Assembly: GCF_000063445.1 (NCBI RefSeq)
Contig: NC_009464.1
Location: forward strand, 2,790,001-2,854,000
From: Methanocella arvoryzae MRE50
GTDB lineage: Archaea; Halobacteriota; Methanocellia; Methanocellales; Methanocellaceae
Length of the DNA: 64,000 bases
Reading direction: 5' to 3'
Part shown: one piece after another, positions 34,233 to 43,095 of the stretch
Layout: the number at the start of each line of letters is the position of its first letter
How positions within the stretch are numbered: position 1 is the stretch's first letter
Made by a program: the position numbers and the translations under genes
Notes under the pieces: generated by a model
What the model saw: only the letters and a program-made list of their open reading frames with translations
What the model was told of the DNA's origin: nothing
The model's database searches: none

Positions 34233-35117
34233 TCAGGCAAGGTTAGCGGCTGTCAGGAGCAATATGACGACGATCATATCCGTCATCGTCAGGTAGAGCC
34301 GGCGCATTTTCGCCCGGCCTTCCCGCGGTGTCAGGCTCCTGTACAGCCCGAAGGCCAGGTAAGCGATGGCTGTATCCGCCAGCAGTATAGCGGCGAGGTA
34401 GCCGTATCCCAGCCAGCCTGCCAGGTACGGCAGCAGGCTGAGCCCGATGAACCCTGCGAACAGCAGCATGGATGCTCGCAGCGCGGGCTGCCTGCCGTAC
34501 ATCAGGGCAAGCGTCCTCGCGCCCCTCTGCCGATCGCCCTCCATGTCCATCGCAGTCCCCGCTATCTCTTCGGCGAGATCGAACAGGAATGCCATGGCGC
34601 CGAAGGTCCAGACAACTCCGTCCATCGGCCGGCCGGCAGCCATCCCTCCGCATATAAACGTCATACCCACAGAGACTGCTACCATCATGTTTCCCGGCAG
34701 GCCCGACTCTTTGAGTTTCCAGTTGTACAGGATGCCGATCACCAGCAGCAGGACGGCAACAGCGAGAAGCAGGGGGCTTAACAGCGCCGCAGCGACGAGG
34801 CCGGCGACGCTGAACAGTGCCGCCATTACCGCCATCTCCAGGATACTGACCCTGCCGGACGGCAACGGCCTGTCCGGGTGGTTGATCCGGTCGACCTCGA
34901 GATCGAAGTACTCGTTAGTGATCATTGCCGAGCCTGAGATGAAAAAGCCCGTAGCGAAGCCCAGGATGGCGACAGGCAGCGAAGGCAGCCCGCCCAGCGC
35001 CAGGATTTCTCCCGCCACCACACATATGCCTGCTGAGAGGGGTAGCTCCGTCCTCACGAGATCTGATAGGGCTCTGGCCTTTGCCATGCCAGCTCGAACA
35101 ATAACTGCGTCTGCCAT
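34233..35117 (-). CDS. UbiA-family prenyltransferase (possibly DGGGP synthase)
   Basis: Polytopic membrane prenyltransferase of about 294 residues. The first Asp-rich motif NEYFDLEVD (about residue 71) and the second, DMEGDRQRG (about 192), bind the Mg-prenyl diphosphate. About nine hydrophobic helices are spaced as in UbiA proteins. In archaea the commonest member is digeranylgeranylglyceryl phosphate synthase of ether-lipid synthesis, but other UbiA enzymes share these motifs, so that is a likely rather than certain assignment. The ATG at 35117 is chosen over the GTG at 35126. Confidence 0.85.
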   Translation of the reverse strand: MADAVIVRAGMAKARALSDLVRTELPLSAGICVVAGEILALGGLPSLPVAILGFATGFFISGSAMITNEYFDLEVDRINHPDRPLPSGRVSILEMAVMAALFSVAGLVAAALLSPLLLAVAVLLLVIGILYNWKLKESGLPGNMMVAVSVGMTFICGGMAAGRPMDGVVWTFGAMAFLFDLAEEIAGTAMDMEGDRQRGARTLALMYGRQPALRASMLLFAGFIGLSLLPYLAGWLGYGYLAAILLADTAIAYLAFGLYRSLTPREGRAKMRRLYLTMTDMIVVILLLTAANLA

Positions 35118-35195
35118 CCTTACCACTGTCTGCTATCCCTAAAGGCGGCGTGAACATAATCTTTGCCGTAGGTTCAGCCGGCAAGCCAGGTACAG

Positions 35196-35221
35196 GAGCC
35201 GATCCCTGTGAGGGATGGCTC
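35196..35221 (-). terminator. Stem-loop between UbiA and hemerythrin genes
   Basis: GAGCC/GGCTC and ATCCC/GGGAT form a 10-bp stem with one bulged base around TGTGA. It lies 17 bases past the hemerythrin stop on the minus strand and probably ends that transcript. Confidence 0.5.
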
Positions 35222-35237
35222 TCTGTAAAAAAGTGAT

Positions 35238-35858
35238 TTACTTCGCTCTGCGGGTAAAGTCCTTGAGGCCACTGATGCCAGCCGAAGACTCCAGCTCTGA
35301 GACCATGCCGTAGATCTTCATGGTAGCGTCTTCCCCGAGGAGCTTCTTTTCATGCTTCTCCTGGGTCTCCTTGAGGTTGTCCAGGTCGCTCTGGGACCAG
35401 GTGCCTTCCATACACGGGAACAGGCAGGTCTCCTCCCAGGCGGCATGAGCCATGACCATGTCGTGGAAGTCCATGAACGTATTCCTCAGCTCGTCGACGT
35501 CGCTGCCCTTGCTGGCGAGGTTCTCCATCCTGGCGACCATCTTGCGCATCTCGGTGTGCTGATCTTTCAAGACCCTGGCCAGGTCTGCCAGTTTAGTGTT
35601 CTCGAACCTGGGGTAGATTTCCTCTTCTTCCATCACCATGTGGTGCTTGTCTACAACCTGCTTGATGAGCTCACATCCCCTGACGCAGGGCTCGAGACTG
35701 GATTTTGAGCCTTTTCCGGCCATCCTGATAGTATGGTTCATAGCCAGCATAATCCGGTCGAGCAGGGCGTGCTCCAGGCCTAACTCCTGCGTCGCCGAGA
35801 TCTTCTCGATGCCATCCTCAAGTCCTGACGGTGGCTTCTTCATCATCATCTGCGCCAT
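35238..35858 (-). CDS. Hemerythrin-like HHE-domain protein
   Basis: Four-helix cytosolic protein of 206 residues with the di-iron ligand pattern of HHE/hemerythrin proteins: EHALLD, DKHHMVMEEEEIYPRFE, DQHTEM and HAAWEETCLFP. It probably binds oxygen, NO or peroxide, or senses iron or redox state; in an anaerobe a protective role is plausible but unproven. The start ATG at 35858 has GGAGTGA on its 5' side; an in-frame GTG at 35867 overlaps that site. It is a single-gene unit. Confidence 0.88.
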   Translation of the reverse strand: MAQMMMKKPPSGLEDGIEKISATQELGLEHALLDRIMLAMNHTIRMAGKGSKSSLEPCVRGCELIKQVVDKHHMVMEEEEIYPRFENTKLADLARVLKDQHTEMRKMVARMENLASKGSDVDELRNTFMDFHDMVMAHAAWEETCLFPCMEGTWSQSDLDNLKETQEKHEKKLLGEDATMKIYGMVSELESSAGISGLKDFTRRAK

Positions 35859-36044
35859 AATAATCACTCCAGAACAAGTATTCTGACAAATTTATTAAAT
35901 AATATCCTGCAGTTATCGCAGCAATCCGGACTTCCGGCACGCCATCACACAAGTATGGGCACTAAGGGTATGCGTACATGCCTGTCTGTGATCGCACGTA
36001 ACAACTGTTATTATAGATGCCTCACAATCTGGCATCGAATCATC

Positions 36045-36470
36045 ATGGCTGACGTTGCACAATATTTCCGGGACAATGATCTATTTGCACAGCACTGCGG
36101 CATCGAGCTGCTGGAGGCGGCAGGCGGAAGCTCGAAGGCCAGAATGGTCATTCAGAAGCACCACCTTAACGGCATCGGGACAGTCCACGGCGGCGTCATC
36201 TTTACGCTGGCCGATTATGCCTTCGCCTCAGCCTGCAACTCTCATGGCACCGTGGCGGTAGCCATCAACTGCAGCATCTCATATGTGAAACCCTCATCGA
36301 CCGGCGTACTTACAGCCACCGCCCGGGAAACGTCGCTGGGCGGCCGCATCGGCACCTACGCCATCGACATCACCGACGAGAACGGCTGCCTTATCGCCAT
36401 ATTCCAGGGCATGGCCTACAGGAAAAAGGAGACCATGGATGACCTGATCAAGATGAAGGCTCAGCACTGA
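36045..36470 (+). CDS. PaaI-family (hotdog) thioesterase
   Basis: Acyl-CoA thioesterase-like hotdog protein of 141 residues. Motifs are NGIGTVHGGVIFTLADYAFA, with the substrate-contacting HGG and Asp, and the segments NCSISYVKPS and YRKKETM near the end. The substrate, likely an aryl- or acyl-CoA, is unknown. The frame runs open from 35955, but the ATG at 36045 is chosen: homologues start here, and the TATA-like TTATTATAG centred near 36014 is 31 bases upstream, giving a leaderless mRNA. Confidence 0.88.
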   Translation: MADVAQYFRDNDLFAQHCGIELLEAAGGSSKARMVIQKHHLNGIGTVHGGVIFTLADYAFASACNSHGTVAVAINCSISYVKPSSTGVLTATARETSLGGRIGTYAIDITDENGCLIAIFQGMAYRKKETMDDLIKMKAQH

Positions 36471-36491
36471 TCTTTTGTTCCTCTCTGGCTC

Positions 36492-37217
36492 CTAAAGGGA
36501 CCAGACACCCTTCTTTTGTAATATCATGATGCCTTCGGACGTGATGTTGAACGCGTAGCTCTCCAGCGGGATGCTTGTCGCCCTCATCTTGCTGATCTCG
36601 AGGTGCCGCTCTCTCAGGTTCGTGTACGGATTCTCCTTGATGGAGAGGCGGATCACGCCATATGCGGAGTAGGATGCCACGCCCTCCGTGCGGCGGTTGG
36701 ACGTGTCGTCCATTATGTACAATGAGGTATAGTGTTGCTTGCCCAGCAAAAGGTTGAGGGTATCCAGCTGTTTTCGAAACTCATCCATGGACATGTTCAG
36801 GGTAAACACGCCGAGGTTATCGATGACGACCAGGTCTGTCTCTCCCGGGATCTTCTCGACCAGGCTGATGATGTCCGACTGCAGGCTGTCGATCTTTTCA
36901 AAGCCCAGGGACATCGTCTGAATTGTGGTGTACGCTCTCTCCTCGTATAGCTTAATGATCTTCAGCTGGCCGGACTCGTAGAAAGGCCTGATGTCCCGGC
37001 CGATGCTCTCCGCCTGATGCAGGATGTCCTCCAGCTCTTCTTCAGTGGCTATATAAACGCATTTTTTACCGTCCTGGCAGCCCCTGTAGATGAAGTGGAT
37101 GGCAATAATAGTCTTGCCAGATCCGGGAGTCCCTGTTACGAGCACGCTTTTTCCCCGGGGGTAGCCTCCGCTGATAAACTGGTCCAGCTCATCTATGCCT
37201 GTCGAAACGCGTTCCAT
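36492..37217 (-). CDS. KaiC/RecA-like ATPase
   Basis: Single-domain KaiC-family protein of 241 residues. Walker A GTPGSGKT is at 29-36, the EE pair ATEEELEDIL near 59, and Walker B LVVIDNLGV near 129. Single-domain archaeal KaiC proteins are often paired with signalling partners, but none lies beside it here. Its promoter (CTATATTATAG, 37273-37283) is embedded in one of the repeated GTTTCA elements that also lie before grpE, so it may share control with the heat-shock genes. Confidence 0.88.
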   Translation of the reverse strand: MERVSTGIDELDQFISGGYPRGKSVLVTGTPGSGKTIIAIHFIYRGCQDGKKCVYIATEEELEDILHQAESIGRDIRPFYESGQLKIIKLYEERAYTTIQTMSLGFEKIDSLQSDIISLVEKIPGETDLVVIDNLGVFTLNMSMDEFRKQLDTLNLLLGKQHYTSLYIMDDTSNRRTEGVASYSAYGVIRLSIKENPYTNLRERHLEISKMRATSIPLESYAFNITSEGIMILQKKGVWSL

Positions 37218-37278
37218 GGTGGCAACCCATTCATTTTTCAGTATGCGGTTACAGGGTAGTTACCTGTCCCTGCTATAA

Positions 37279-37375
37279 TATAGTCCTTTATGAAACTATA
37301 CAGCCTTTCAGCAGCCCCCGCATAGCCGGGGATACAACCTGCCGGACTGTATACCATGTTTCAAGAAAGACTATA
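37279..37375 (+). repeat. Diverging pair of GTTTCA elements (A and B)
   Basis: Element A (minus strand, 37303-37279): CTGTA-N2-GTTTCATAAAGGACTAT. Element B (plus strand, 37344-37375): GGACTGTA-N6-GTTTCAAGAAAGACTATA. They point away from each other; each overlaps a TATA-like ACTATA. Confidence 0.75.
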
Positions 37376-37579
37376 ATAGCAATTGCCGTTCTTCTTTAAA
37401 AAGCCTTATGGTTGGAGGGTTTTCGCTGGCAGGGCAGGGCATGGATGGGCTATCCGGGAGCGTCCAAATCTATCTGCTTTAGTTGTCAGCGTCCGGAAAA
37501 ACTGGCGGCGCTGGAAAATATTTATGCTTTGTCTCTTTAAATTTATACTCTGAAGTAATGGGTTGTTGCAGGATTAATG

Positions 37580-37640
37580 GTCATTCTTGAAACATATTGT
37601 ACAGTCCCCGGACTGTAGAAAAAGTTTCACAAAGGACTAT
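37580..37640 (+). repeat. Compact diverging pair of GTTTCA elements (D and C)
   Basis: On the plus strand the order is TGAAAC, 6 bases, TACAGTCC, CC, GGACTGTA, 6 bases, GTTTCA. The two halves (D on minus, C on plus) meet in a perfect palindrome and use the same 6-base spacing as element B. Confidence 0.85.
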
Positions 37641-37693
37641 CGTTTTCTGCTCACGGGGCTGCATCTGCACTCATGCAGATATCGTGAACCACG

Positions 37694-37747
37694 CCGTGAA
37701 CGGTGATCGTACCGTGGACGGTGATCGCACCGTTTACGGTGCGCAAT
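37694..37747 (+). promoter_or_regulatory. Three tandem 18-bp operator-like repeats before grpE
   Basis: Three consecutive 18-base units start at 37694, 37712 and 37730. Each contains CCGT-N2-ACGG, with spacers GA, GG and TT; the third is extended to GCACCG-TTTA-CGGTGC. They end 22 bases upstream of the grpE TATA box, where a repressor or activator array would be expected. Confidence 0.8.
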
Positions 37748-37769
37748 TACACGATCGGTTGTACGATAA

Positions 37770-37780
37770 ACTATATATAG
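37770..37780 (+). promoter_or_regulatory. TATA box of grpE-dnaK-dnaJ
   Basis: ACTATATATAG, 58 bases before the grpE ATG, predicts a leader of about 35-40 bases with GGAGGG near its end. Confidence 0.7.
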
Positions 37781-37837
37781 AAGTGCAAACATTACGTTAA
37801 ACCCGTCTATATAATAACCGGGCTACGGAGGGCATGT

Positions 37838-38371
37838 ATGGACTCGAAAAGCGTCCCCGGAGGGGATGAATCTGAAAAGATTAATCGGCAAGAGCAAGCT
37901 ACAGCCGAGGAACCGAACGAAGGCGACGAAGTCGCCCGCCTGACACGACAGGTGGAGGAGTACCTGACCGGTCTGCGCTACCTGCAGGCGGATTTCGAGA
38001 ACTACAAGAAACGCGTTGCCCGGGAAAAGGAAGACGTCGTCCGGTACGCTAACGAAGGGCTCATCCTCGAGCTCATCGACGCGTACGAGAACATGGAACG
38101 TGCCGTTGCAAACGCAAAGAAGTCGGGCGACGGACAGATGGCCAAAGGACTGGAGATGATCTACGCCCAGATGTCGGCCACGCTGTCCAGACATGGCCTG
38201 AAGCCGATCGAGGCGGTGGGCAAGAAATTCGACCCACGCCTGCATGAAGCGATGATGCAGGAAGCTTCGGAGGATGTCGAGGAGGGCACGATTCTCGACG
38301 AGTTCCAGCGAGGCTATATGTTACATTCAAAAGTCATTCGCTGTGCGAAAGTGAAAGTATCTAAGAGGTAG
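37838..38371 (+). CDS. grpE: Nucleotide exchange factor GrpE
   Basis: Co-chaperone that releases ADP from DnaK, 177 residues. It has an acidic, Gln/Glu-rich start, a long coiled-coil helix (about 25-75) and the C-terminal beta domain with the family block [14 protein letters not shown]. The ATG is preceded by GGAGGG. It leads the grpE-dnaK-dnaJ operon, with 7 bases to the DnaK start. The system is thought to have entered archaea from bacteria. Confidence 0.95.
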   Translation: MDSKSVPGGDESEKINRQEQATAEEPNEGDEVARLTRQVEEYLTGLRYLQADFENYKKRVAREKEDVVRYANEGLILELIDAYENMERAVANAKKSGDGQMAKGLEMIYAQMSATLSRHGLKPIEAVGKKFDPRLHEAMMQEASEDVEEGTILDEFQRGYMLHSKVIRCAKVKVSKR

Positions 38372-38378
38372 ATTGCAA

Positions 38379-40250
38379 ATGTCCAAAATTCTAGGAATTG
38401 ACTTAGGGACCAGCAACTCGGAAGCGGCGATTATGGAGGGCGGCAAGCCCGTCATCATCCCCAGCGCCGAAGGCGCCAGGATGTTCCCGTCGGTGGTGGC
38501 GTTCACGAAGACCGGCGAGCGTCTGGTAGGCGAAGCCGCCAGGCGACAGGCCGTGACCAACCCTGAGCGTACCATCATAGCAATCAAGAGGAAGATGGGC
38601 ACCGACTACAAGGTGGAGATCGACGGCAAGAAGTACACTCCGCAGGAAATCTCTGCCATGATCCTGCAGAAGATCAAGCAGGACGCAGAAGCGTACATCG
38701 GCGAGAAGATCACCAAGGCAGTCATCACGGTGCCGGCGTACTTCAACGACAACCAGCGTCAGGCTACCAAGGATGCGGGTACTATCGCCGGCCTGGAAGT
38801 CCTCCGTGTCATCAACGAGCCGACCGCAGCGGCTCTCGCTTTCGGCCTCGACAAGAAGGGCAGCCAGAAGATCCTGGTCTTCGACCTGGGCGGCGGCACT
38901 CTCGATGTCACCATCATGGAGATGGGCGACGGCGTGTTCGAGGTACTCTCCACGTCGGGCGACACCCAGCTGGGCGGCACCGACATGGACAACAAGATCA
39001 TCGACTACATCGCCAGCCAGTTCAAGAAGGACACGGGCATCGACCTCCGCAACGACAAGATGGCAATGCAGAGGCTCAGGGATGCGGCAGAGAAGGCCAA
39101 GATCGAGCTTTCCAGCACCCTGCAGACCCAGGTCAACTTACCCTTCATCACAGCCGACGCAAGCGGCCCGAAGCACCTCGATATGATGCTTACCCGCGCC
39201 ACGCTCGAAGAGCTGGTAAGAGAAGTCGTCGAGCGTTGCTATGCCCCTATGCGGCAGGCGATCTCTGACGCGAAGCTCACCGCAAACCAGATCGACAGGA
39301 TCATCCTGGTCGGCGGCCCCACGAGGATGCCCATCATCATCGAGACGATCAAGAAGTTCTTCGGCAAGGAGCCGGAGCGGGGCATCGACCCGATGGAGTG
39401 CGTCGCTATGGGTGCCTCTATCCAGGGCGGCGTTCTGGCAGGCGAGGTCAAAGACCTGCTGCTGCTTGACGTCACCCCGCTGAGCCTCGGCATCGAGACG
39501 CTGGGTAACGTGGCTACCCGCCTCATCGAGCGCAACACCACGATCCCGACGAGGAAGAGCCAGGTTTTCTCCACGGCGGCCGACAACCAGACCTCTGTAG
39601 AGATCCACGTTATCCAGGGCGAAAGACCCATGGCTTACGACAACACCACGCTGGGCAGGTTCCACCTGATCGGCATTCCCCCTGCACCGAGGGGCATCCC
39701 CCAGATCGAGGTCACCTTCGATATCGACGCCAACGGCATCTTGAACGTCAAGGCAAAAGACCTGGGCACCGGCAAGGAGCAGGCGATTACCATCACCGCC
39801 TCGACCAAGCTGGACAAGTCCGATATCGAGCGCATGGTCAAGGATGCCGAAAAGTTCGCGGCAGAAGATGCGGCCAAGAAGGAGAAGGCCGAGGTCATGA
39901 ACCAGGCAGACACTCTCCTGTATTCCGCTGAGAAGACCCTCGCAGACGCGGGTGACAAGATCACCGCAGACCAGAAGGAGCGCGTCACCAAGGGCTCCGA
40001 TGCTCTGCGCGAAGCCCAGAAGACCGGCGACATCGAGAAGATCAAGGCTGCCACCGCCGACCTGACCAAGACCATGAACGAAGTGGCGACAGTCCTGTAC
40101 CAGGCTGCCCAGCAGCAGTACCAGCAGCAACAGGCAGCAGAGCAGGCAGCGCAGCAGCAGTCCGGCGGCCAGCAGGCGTCTGGCAGTAACCCTGGCAAAG
40201 ACCCCAACGTCGTGGACGCCGACTACGAAGTCGTCAACGACAAGAAATAA
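38379..40250 (+). CDS. dnaK: Chaperone DnaK (Hsp70)
   Basis: Cytosolic Hsp70 of 623 residues. The ATPase domain starts [11 protein letters not shown], contains the phosphate-binding loop [13 protein letters not shown] and the VGGPTRMP block; the substrate domain starts around 370 with [14 protein letters not shown]. The end is Gln/Ala-rich and closes on [12 protein letters not shown], as in bacterial DnaK. The short N-terminal domain lacks the extra insert of proteobacterial DnaK, as in Gram-positive-type proteins. The ATG at 38379 is chosen over a TTG at 38373; GAGGT lies 10 bases upstream. Confidence 0.97.
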   Translation: MSKILGIDLGTSNSEAAIMEGGKPVIIPSAEGARMFPSVVAFTKTGERLVGEAARRQAVTNPERTIIAIKRKMGTDYKVEIDGKKYTPQEISAMILQKIKQDAEAYIGEKITKAVITVPAYFNDNQRQATKDAGTIAGLEVLRVINEPTAAALAFGLDKKGSQKILVFDLGGGTLDVTIMEMGDGVFEVLSTSGDTQLGGTDMDNKIIDYIASQFKKDTGIDLRNDKMAMQRLRDAAEKAKIELSSTLQTQVNLPFITADASGPKHLDMMLTRATLEELVREVVERCYAPMRQAISDAKLTANQIDRIILVGGPTRMPIIIETIKKFFGKEPERGIDPMECVAMGASIQGGVLAGEVKDLLLLDVTPLSLGIETLGNVATRLIERNTTIPTRKSQVFSTAADNQTSVEIHVIQGERPMAYDNTTLGRFHLIGIPPAPRGIPQIEVTFDIDANGILNVKAKDLGTGKEQAITITASTKLDKSDIERMVKDAEKFAAEDAAKKEKAEVMNQADTLLYSAEKTLADAGDKITADQKERVTKGSDALREAQKTGDIEKIKAATADLTKTMNEVATVLYQAAQQQYQQQQAAEQAAQQQSGGQQASGSNPGKDPNVVDADYEVVNDKK

Positions 40251-40278
40251 ATAGAAACGGTTCCGGGGATGTAGTACT

Positions 40279-41421
40279 GTGGCTGTTAACAAGCGAGACT
40301 ATTACGAAGTACTGGGAGTCGAGAAGGGTGCCAGCACGGACGACATAAAAAGGGCGTACCGTAAGCTCGCCCTCCAGTACCACCCCGACCGGAACAAAGA
40401 GGCAGGCGCCGAGGAGAAGTTCAAGGAGATCTCCGAGGCGTACGCCGTCCTGTCCGACGACCAGAAGCGGTCCAGGTACGACCAGTTCGGCCACGCGGGC
40501 ATGGAAGGCTACTCTCAGTCGGACATCTTCAACAACTTCGACATCTTCCGGGACATGGGTTTCGGAGACTACGACAACCTGTTCGAAATGTTCTTCGGCA
40601 GGGGAGGCGGCGGCTCCAGAGGCCAGCCTAACCGTGGCAGCGACCTGCGCCACGACCTGGAGATCGAATTCAAGGAAGCCGCTTTCGGCTGCGAGAAAGA
40701 GGTCGTCGTCCCCCGGATGGAGCCCTGCGACGTATGTAACGGCTCCGGCGCAAAGCCCGGGACGAAGATCACCACCTGCCCCCAGTGTAACGGCTCCGGC
40801 CAGGTGCGCCAGGTAACCCAGAGCCTGTTCGGCCAGATGGTCCGGGTAGGCACCTGCGGCCGCTGTGCCGGTAAAGGCAAGACCTTCGACACCCCTTGCC
40901 CCGAATGCAGGGGTAAGGGCAGGACACGAAAAGTCAGAAAAGTCCTCGTCAAAGTGCCCGCAGGCGTCGACAACGGCCTTCAGCTCCGGATCACCGGCGA
41001 AGGCGAGCCCGCGCCGATGCCAGGCGGCATGCCAGGCGACCTGTACGTCCAGATCAGAGTCCGGTCGCACCCGTTCTTCCAGCGGTACGGCGAAGACGTG
41101 GCGTGCCTCATGCCCATCTCCTTCGCCCAGGCGGCTATCGGCGACGAGGTCGAAGTCGAGACACTGACCGGCAAGGCGAGAATCAAGATCCCGGCCGGCA
41201 CCCAGACAGACACCGTCTTCAGGCTCAAAGGCGAAGGCATCCAGAGCTTGAGATCTAATCGCAGGGGCGACATGCACGTCAAAGTCGTGATCAAGACCCC
41301 GTCGAAGCTGTCTGACAGCCAGCGGAAGATGTACGCCGAGATCCTGGCCGCCGAGAAGGAAGAGGCCAGGAAGGGCAAGCACAAGACTATCTTCGAGAAG
41401 ATCGGCGACGCGTTCAAGTAA
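40279..41421 (+). CDS. dnaJ: Chaperone DnaJ (Hsp40)
   Basis: Class A J-protein of 380 residues that delivers substrates to DnaK and stimulates its ATPase. The J domain has HPD at 35-37; a Gly/Phe-rich linker and four CxxCxGxG-type zinc motifs ([32 protein letters not shown]) at about 150-220 follow, then the C-terminal beta domains. The start is GTG with GGGGATG upstream. It closes the operon; a downstream gene runs in the opposite direction. Confidence 0.96.
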   Translation: MAVNKRDYYEVLGVEKGASTDDIKRAYRKLALQYHPDRNKEAGAEEKFKEISEAYAVLSDDQKRSRYDQFGHAGMEGYSQSDIFNNFDIFRDMGFGDYDNLFEMFFGRGGGGSRGQPNRGSDLRHDLEIEFKEAAFGCEKEVVVPRMEPCDVCNGSGAKPGTKITTCPQCNGSGQVRQVTQSLFGQMVRVGTCGRCAGKGKTFDTPCPECRGKGRTRKVRKVLVKVPAGVDNGLQLRITGEGEPAPMPGGMPGDLYVQIRVRSHPFFQRYGEDVACLMPISFAQAAIGDEVEVETLTGKARIKIPAGTQTDTVFRLKGEGIQSLRSNRRGDMHVKVVIKTPSKLSDSQRKMYAEILAAEKEEARKGKHKTIFEKIGDAFK

Positions 41422-41488
41422 AAAGAGCGCTTCGCTGATGTGCTTATTTTTAAATTTTCAGAATTATCGATCTTTGAGGAAGCGCCTT

Positions 41489-42253
41489 TCACCTGTACCC
41501 TGCCTTCTCCATCACTCTCTTCACCGACGCGTATCCCTGGCTATCATCGGGCAGATCGAGCAACGATCGCCCTGCTATAACGGCATCCTGGACCTGCCGG
41601 TCGAACTCTATCTTACCTAGATACGGCTGGCCAGTCTGCTCGGCCGCCTCCTTCTCCAGCTCTTCTGGAAACAGGCAGCCTCCAACCAGGTAGAACCGGT
41701 CGAAGCCGATCTCGATCTCTTCCATGATCCGGAGGGAGCGCTTCGCGTTCTCGAAGGATTTGTGGGACGGCCCCATCACTGCGAAGACGTCGTTCACCTG
41801 CGTTGCTATTTTGCGGTTCAGGTGCTCGAGGCCTGCCGGGGAGTCGATCAGGACGTATCTGTAATTCTTAGTGAGGGCCTGCAGGGCACTCTTGAGCGCC
41901 TCGTCGGGGAGGCAGTAGCAGCCTTCGATCCACCTGGTTCCGACCGCCAGCAGATCGAATGTCTCGCCCTCGTACAGCCCGTGCTCGAAGATGGCTGCCT
42001 CGATGCGATCGGCCGGGGATATGCCCACGGAGGTCCCTCCCTTTTCGAGGAAGGTATCTGTGACCAGCTCAGCGATCGTTTTCACGCCTTCGCTTTCCAG
42101 GTCTACGCCTACCATCTCGGCCAGGTTCTGGTCCGGGTCGACGTCTACGAGGAGGACTGGAGTCTCCTCTTTTTCGAGGAAGTACTTCGTCATCAGGGCC
42201 ACGAAGCTGGTCTTGCCCGTACCGCCGCGGCCGGCCGTCACCAGTCTTTTCAC
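41489..42253 (-). CDS. CooC-type nickel-insertion ATPase, second copy
   Basis: MinD/Mrp-fold ATPase of 254 residues with deviant Walker A GRGGTGKT (about 8-15), the DVDPDQN segment and a GCYCLP stretch holding the CxC pair that in CooC proteins binds metal at the dimer interface. It is expected to help load nickel into CODH or acetyl-CoA synthase, or to serve a related maturation step. It overlaps the previous gene by 4 bases and is last in the cdh operon. Confidence 0.85.
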   Translation of the reverse strand: MKRLVTAGRGGTGKTSFVALMTKYFLEKEETPVLLVDVDPDQNLAEMVGVDLESEGVKTIAELVTDTFLEKGGTSVGISPADRIEAAIFEHGLYEGETFDLLAVGTRWIEGCYCLPDEALKSALQALTKNYRYVLIDSPAGLEHLNRKIATQVNDVFAVMGPSHKSFENAKRSLRIMEEIEIGFDRFYLVGGCLFPEELEKEAAEQTGQPYLGKIEFDRQVQDAVIAGRSLLDLPDDSQGYASVKRVMEKAGYR

Positions 42254-43068
42254 GCTTTACCACCTTCCTGAACTGCCTTCGTCTCGCTCGTTTCCGAGGC
42301 CTGAATGAGCAAGCCTGTCAGCTTATCTATCGCCCGGGCGGCGCAAGAGTCCCGGAGGGTCAGCGTGGAGCTGCCCAGTATGCCTGCCTGGACGACTGCA
42401 CTGTCGTAGGGCACGATCCCCAGCAGCGGGAGTTCCTCCTCCCGGGCAAAGGCCCTGATGATCTCGTGCTGGGCACCGTTTTCGACGCGATTTCCCACCA
42501 GCCGGACTTTTGGGATACCCGTCTCCCGGGCCAGCCTGGCGATGGCCCTGGCGGTGAGCAGTGATTTTTGGTTCACGTCGCTGACCACCAGCATGCAATC
42601 GACGCTTTCTGCGGTTTTCCGGCCCAGGTGCTCGACTCCCGCTTCCAGGTCCAGGACCACCGCCTCGTCTCGCTCCACTACGAGATGGCGGAGCAGGGCC
42701 TGGAGCAGGCTGTTGGCAGGACAGGCGCATCCTGATCCGGCGGCCTTCACAGTGCCCATGACCAGCAGGTGCACGCCAGCCGGAGTCCTGACCGAGAAAT
42801 CCCGGACCACGTCGTCCACGGTGAAGTTCAGGTTGTAGACTCCCGCATAGTCTGTACCGGTTTTGCTCCGGATCAGCTCCTCGTTCTCCAGAACTGGCCT
42901 GATCTCTGCCGCTTCCCACCGGGTAAGGCCCAGTGATAGCGCGAGGTTGGGTGCTTCGTCGGCATCGATGGCCAGCGTGGTATAGCCTGCCCGGGCCAGA
43001 GCCCAGGCGATACTGCTGGCGAGGACTGTTTTTCCGACTCCGCCTTTTCCTGCGATAGCGATTTTCAT
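42250..43068 (-). CDS. CooC-type nickel-insertion ATPase, first copy
   Basis: A 272-residue MinD-fold ATPase with Walker A GKGGVGKT (7-14), a DADEAPN segment and the GSGCACPAN stretch with the CxC metal pair. CooC proteins dimerise on ATP and donate nickel to the CODH C-cluster; a close relative, AcsF, serves acetyl-CoA synthase. It differs from the second copy in most of its length, so the two may serve different metal sites. It is encoded 27 bases after the corrinoid activator. Confidence 0.87.
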   Translation of the reverse strand: MKIAIAGKGGVGKTVLASSIAWALARAGYTTLAIDADEAPNLALSLGLTRWEAAEIRPVLENEELIRSKTGTDYAGVYNLNFTVDDVVRDFSVRTPAGVHLLVMGTVKAAGSGCACPANSLLQALLRHLVVERDEAVVLDLEAGVEHLGRKTAESVDCMLVVSDVNQKSLLTARAIARLARETGIPKVRLVGNRVENGAQHEIIRAFAREEELPLLGIVPYDSAVVQAGILGSSTLTLRDSCAARAIDKLTGLLIQASETSETKAVQEGGKA

Positions 43069-43095
43069 TTACAAAACTCCTTTTTCCCTATCCTT

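Larger units (their letters stand above)
37218..37837 (+). promoter_or_regulatory. Divergent control region of the KaiC-like gene and grpE-dnaK-dnaJ
   Basis: About 620 bases without a gene. It holds four copies of a GGACTGTA-N6-GTTTCA-type element (37279-37640), three tandem 18-bp palindromes (37694-37747), a TATA box for grpE at 37770-37780 and one for the KaiC-like gene at 37273-37283. An extra TATA-like TTTAAATTTATA near 37537-37548 could start a short RNA. Confidence 0.75.

Noticed and set aside
39138-40292. 384-codon minus-strand frame over dnaK
   Set aside because: Shadow of dnaK produced by GC-biased third positions.
40234-41382. 382-codon minus-strand frame over dnaJ
   Set aside because: Shadow of dnaJ; no motif and overlapping a certain gene throughout.
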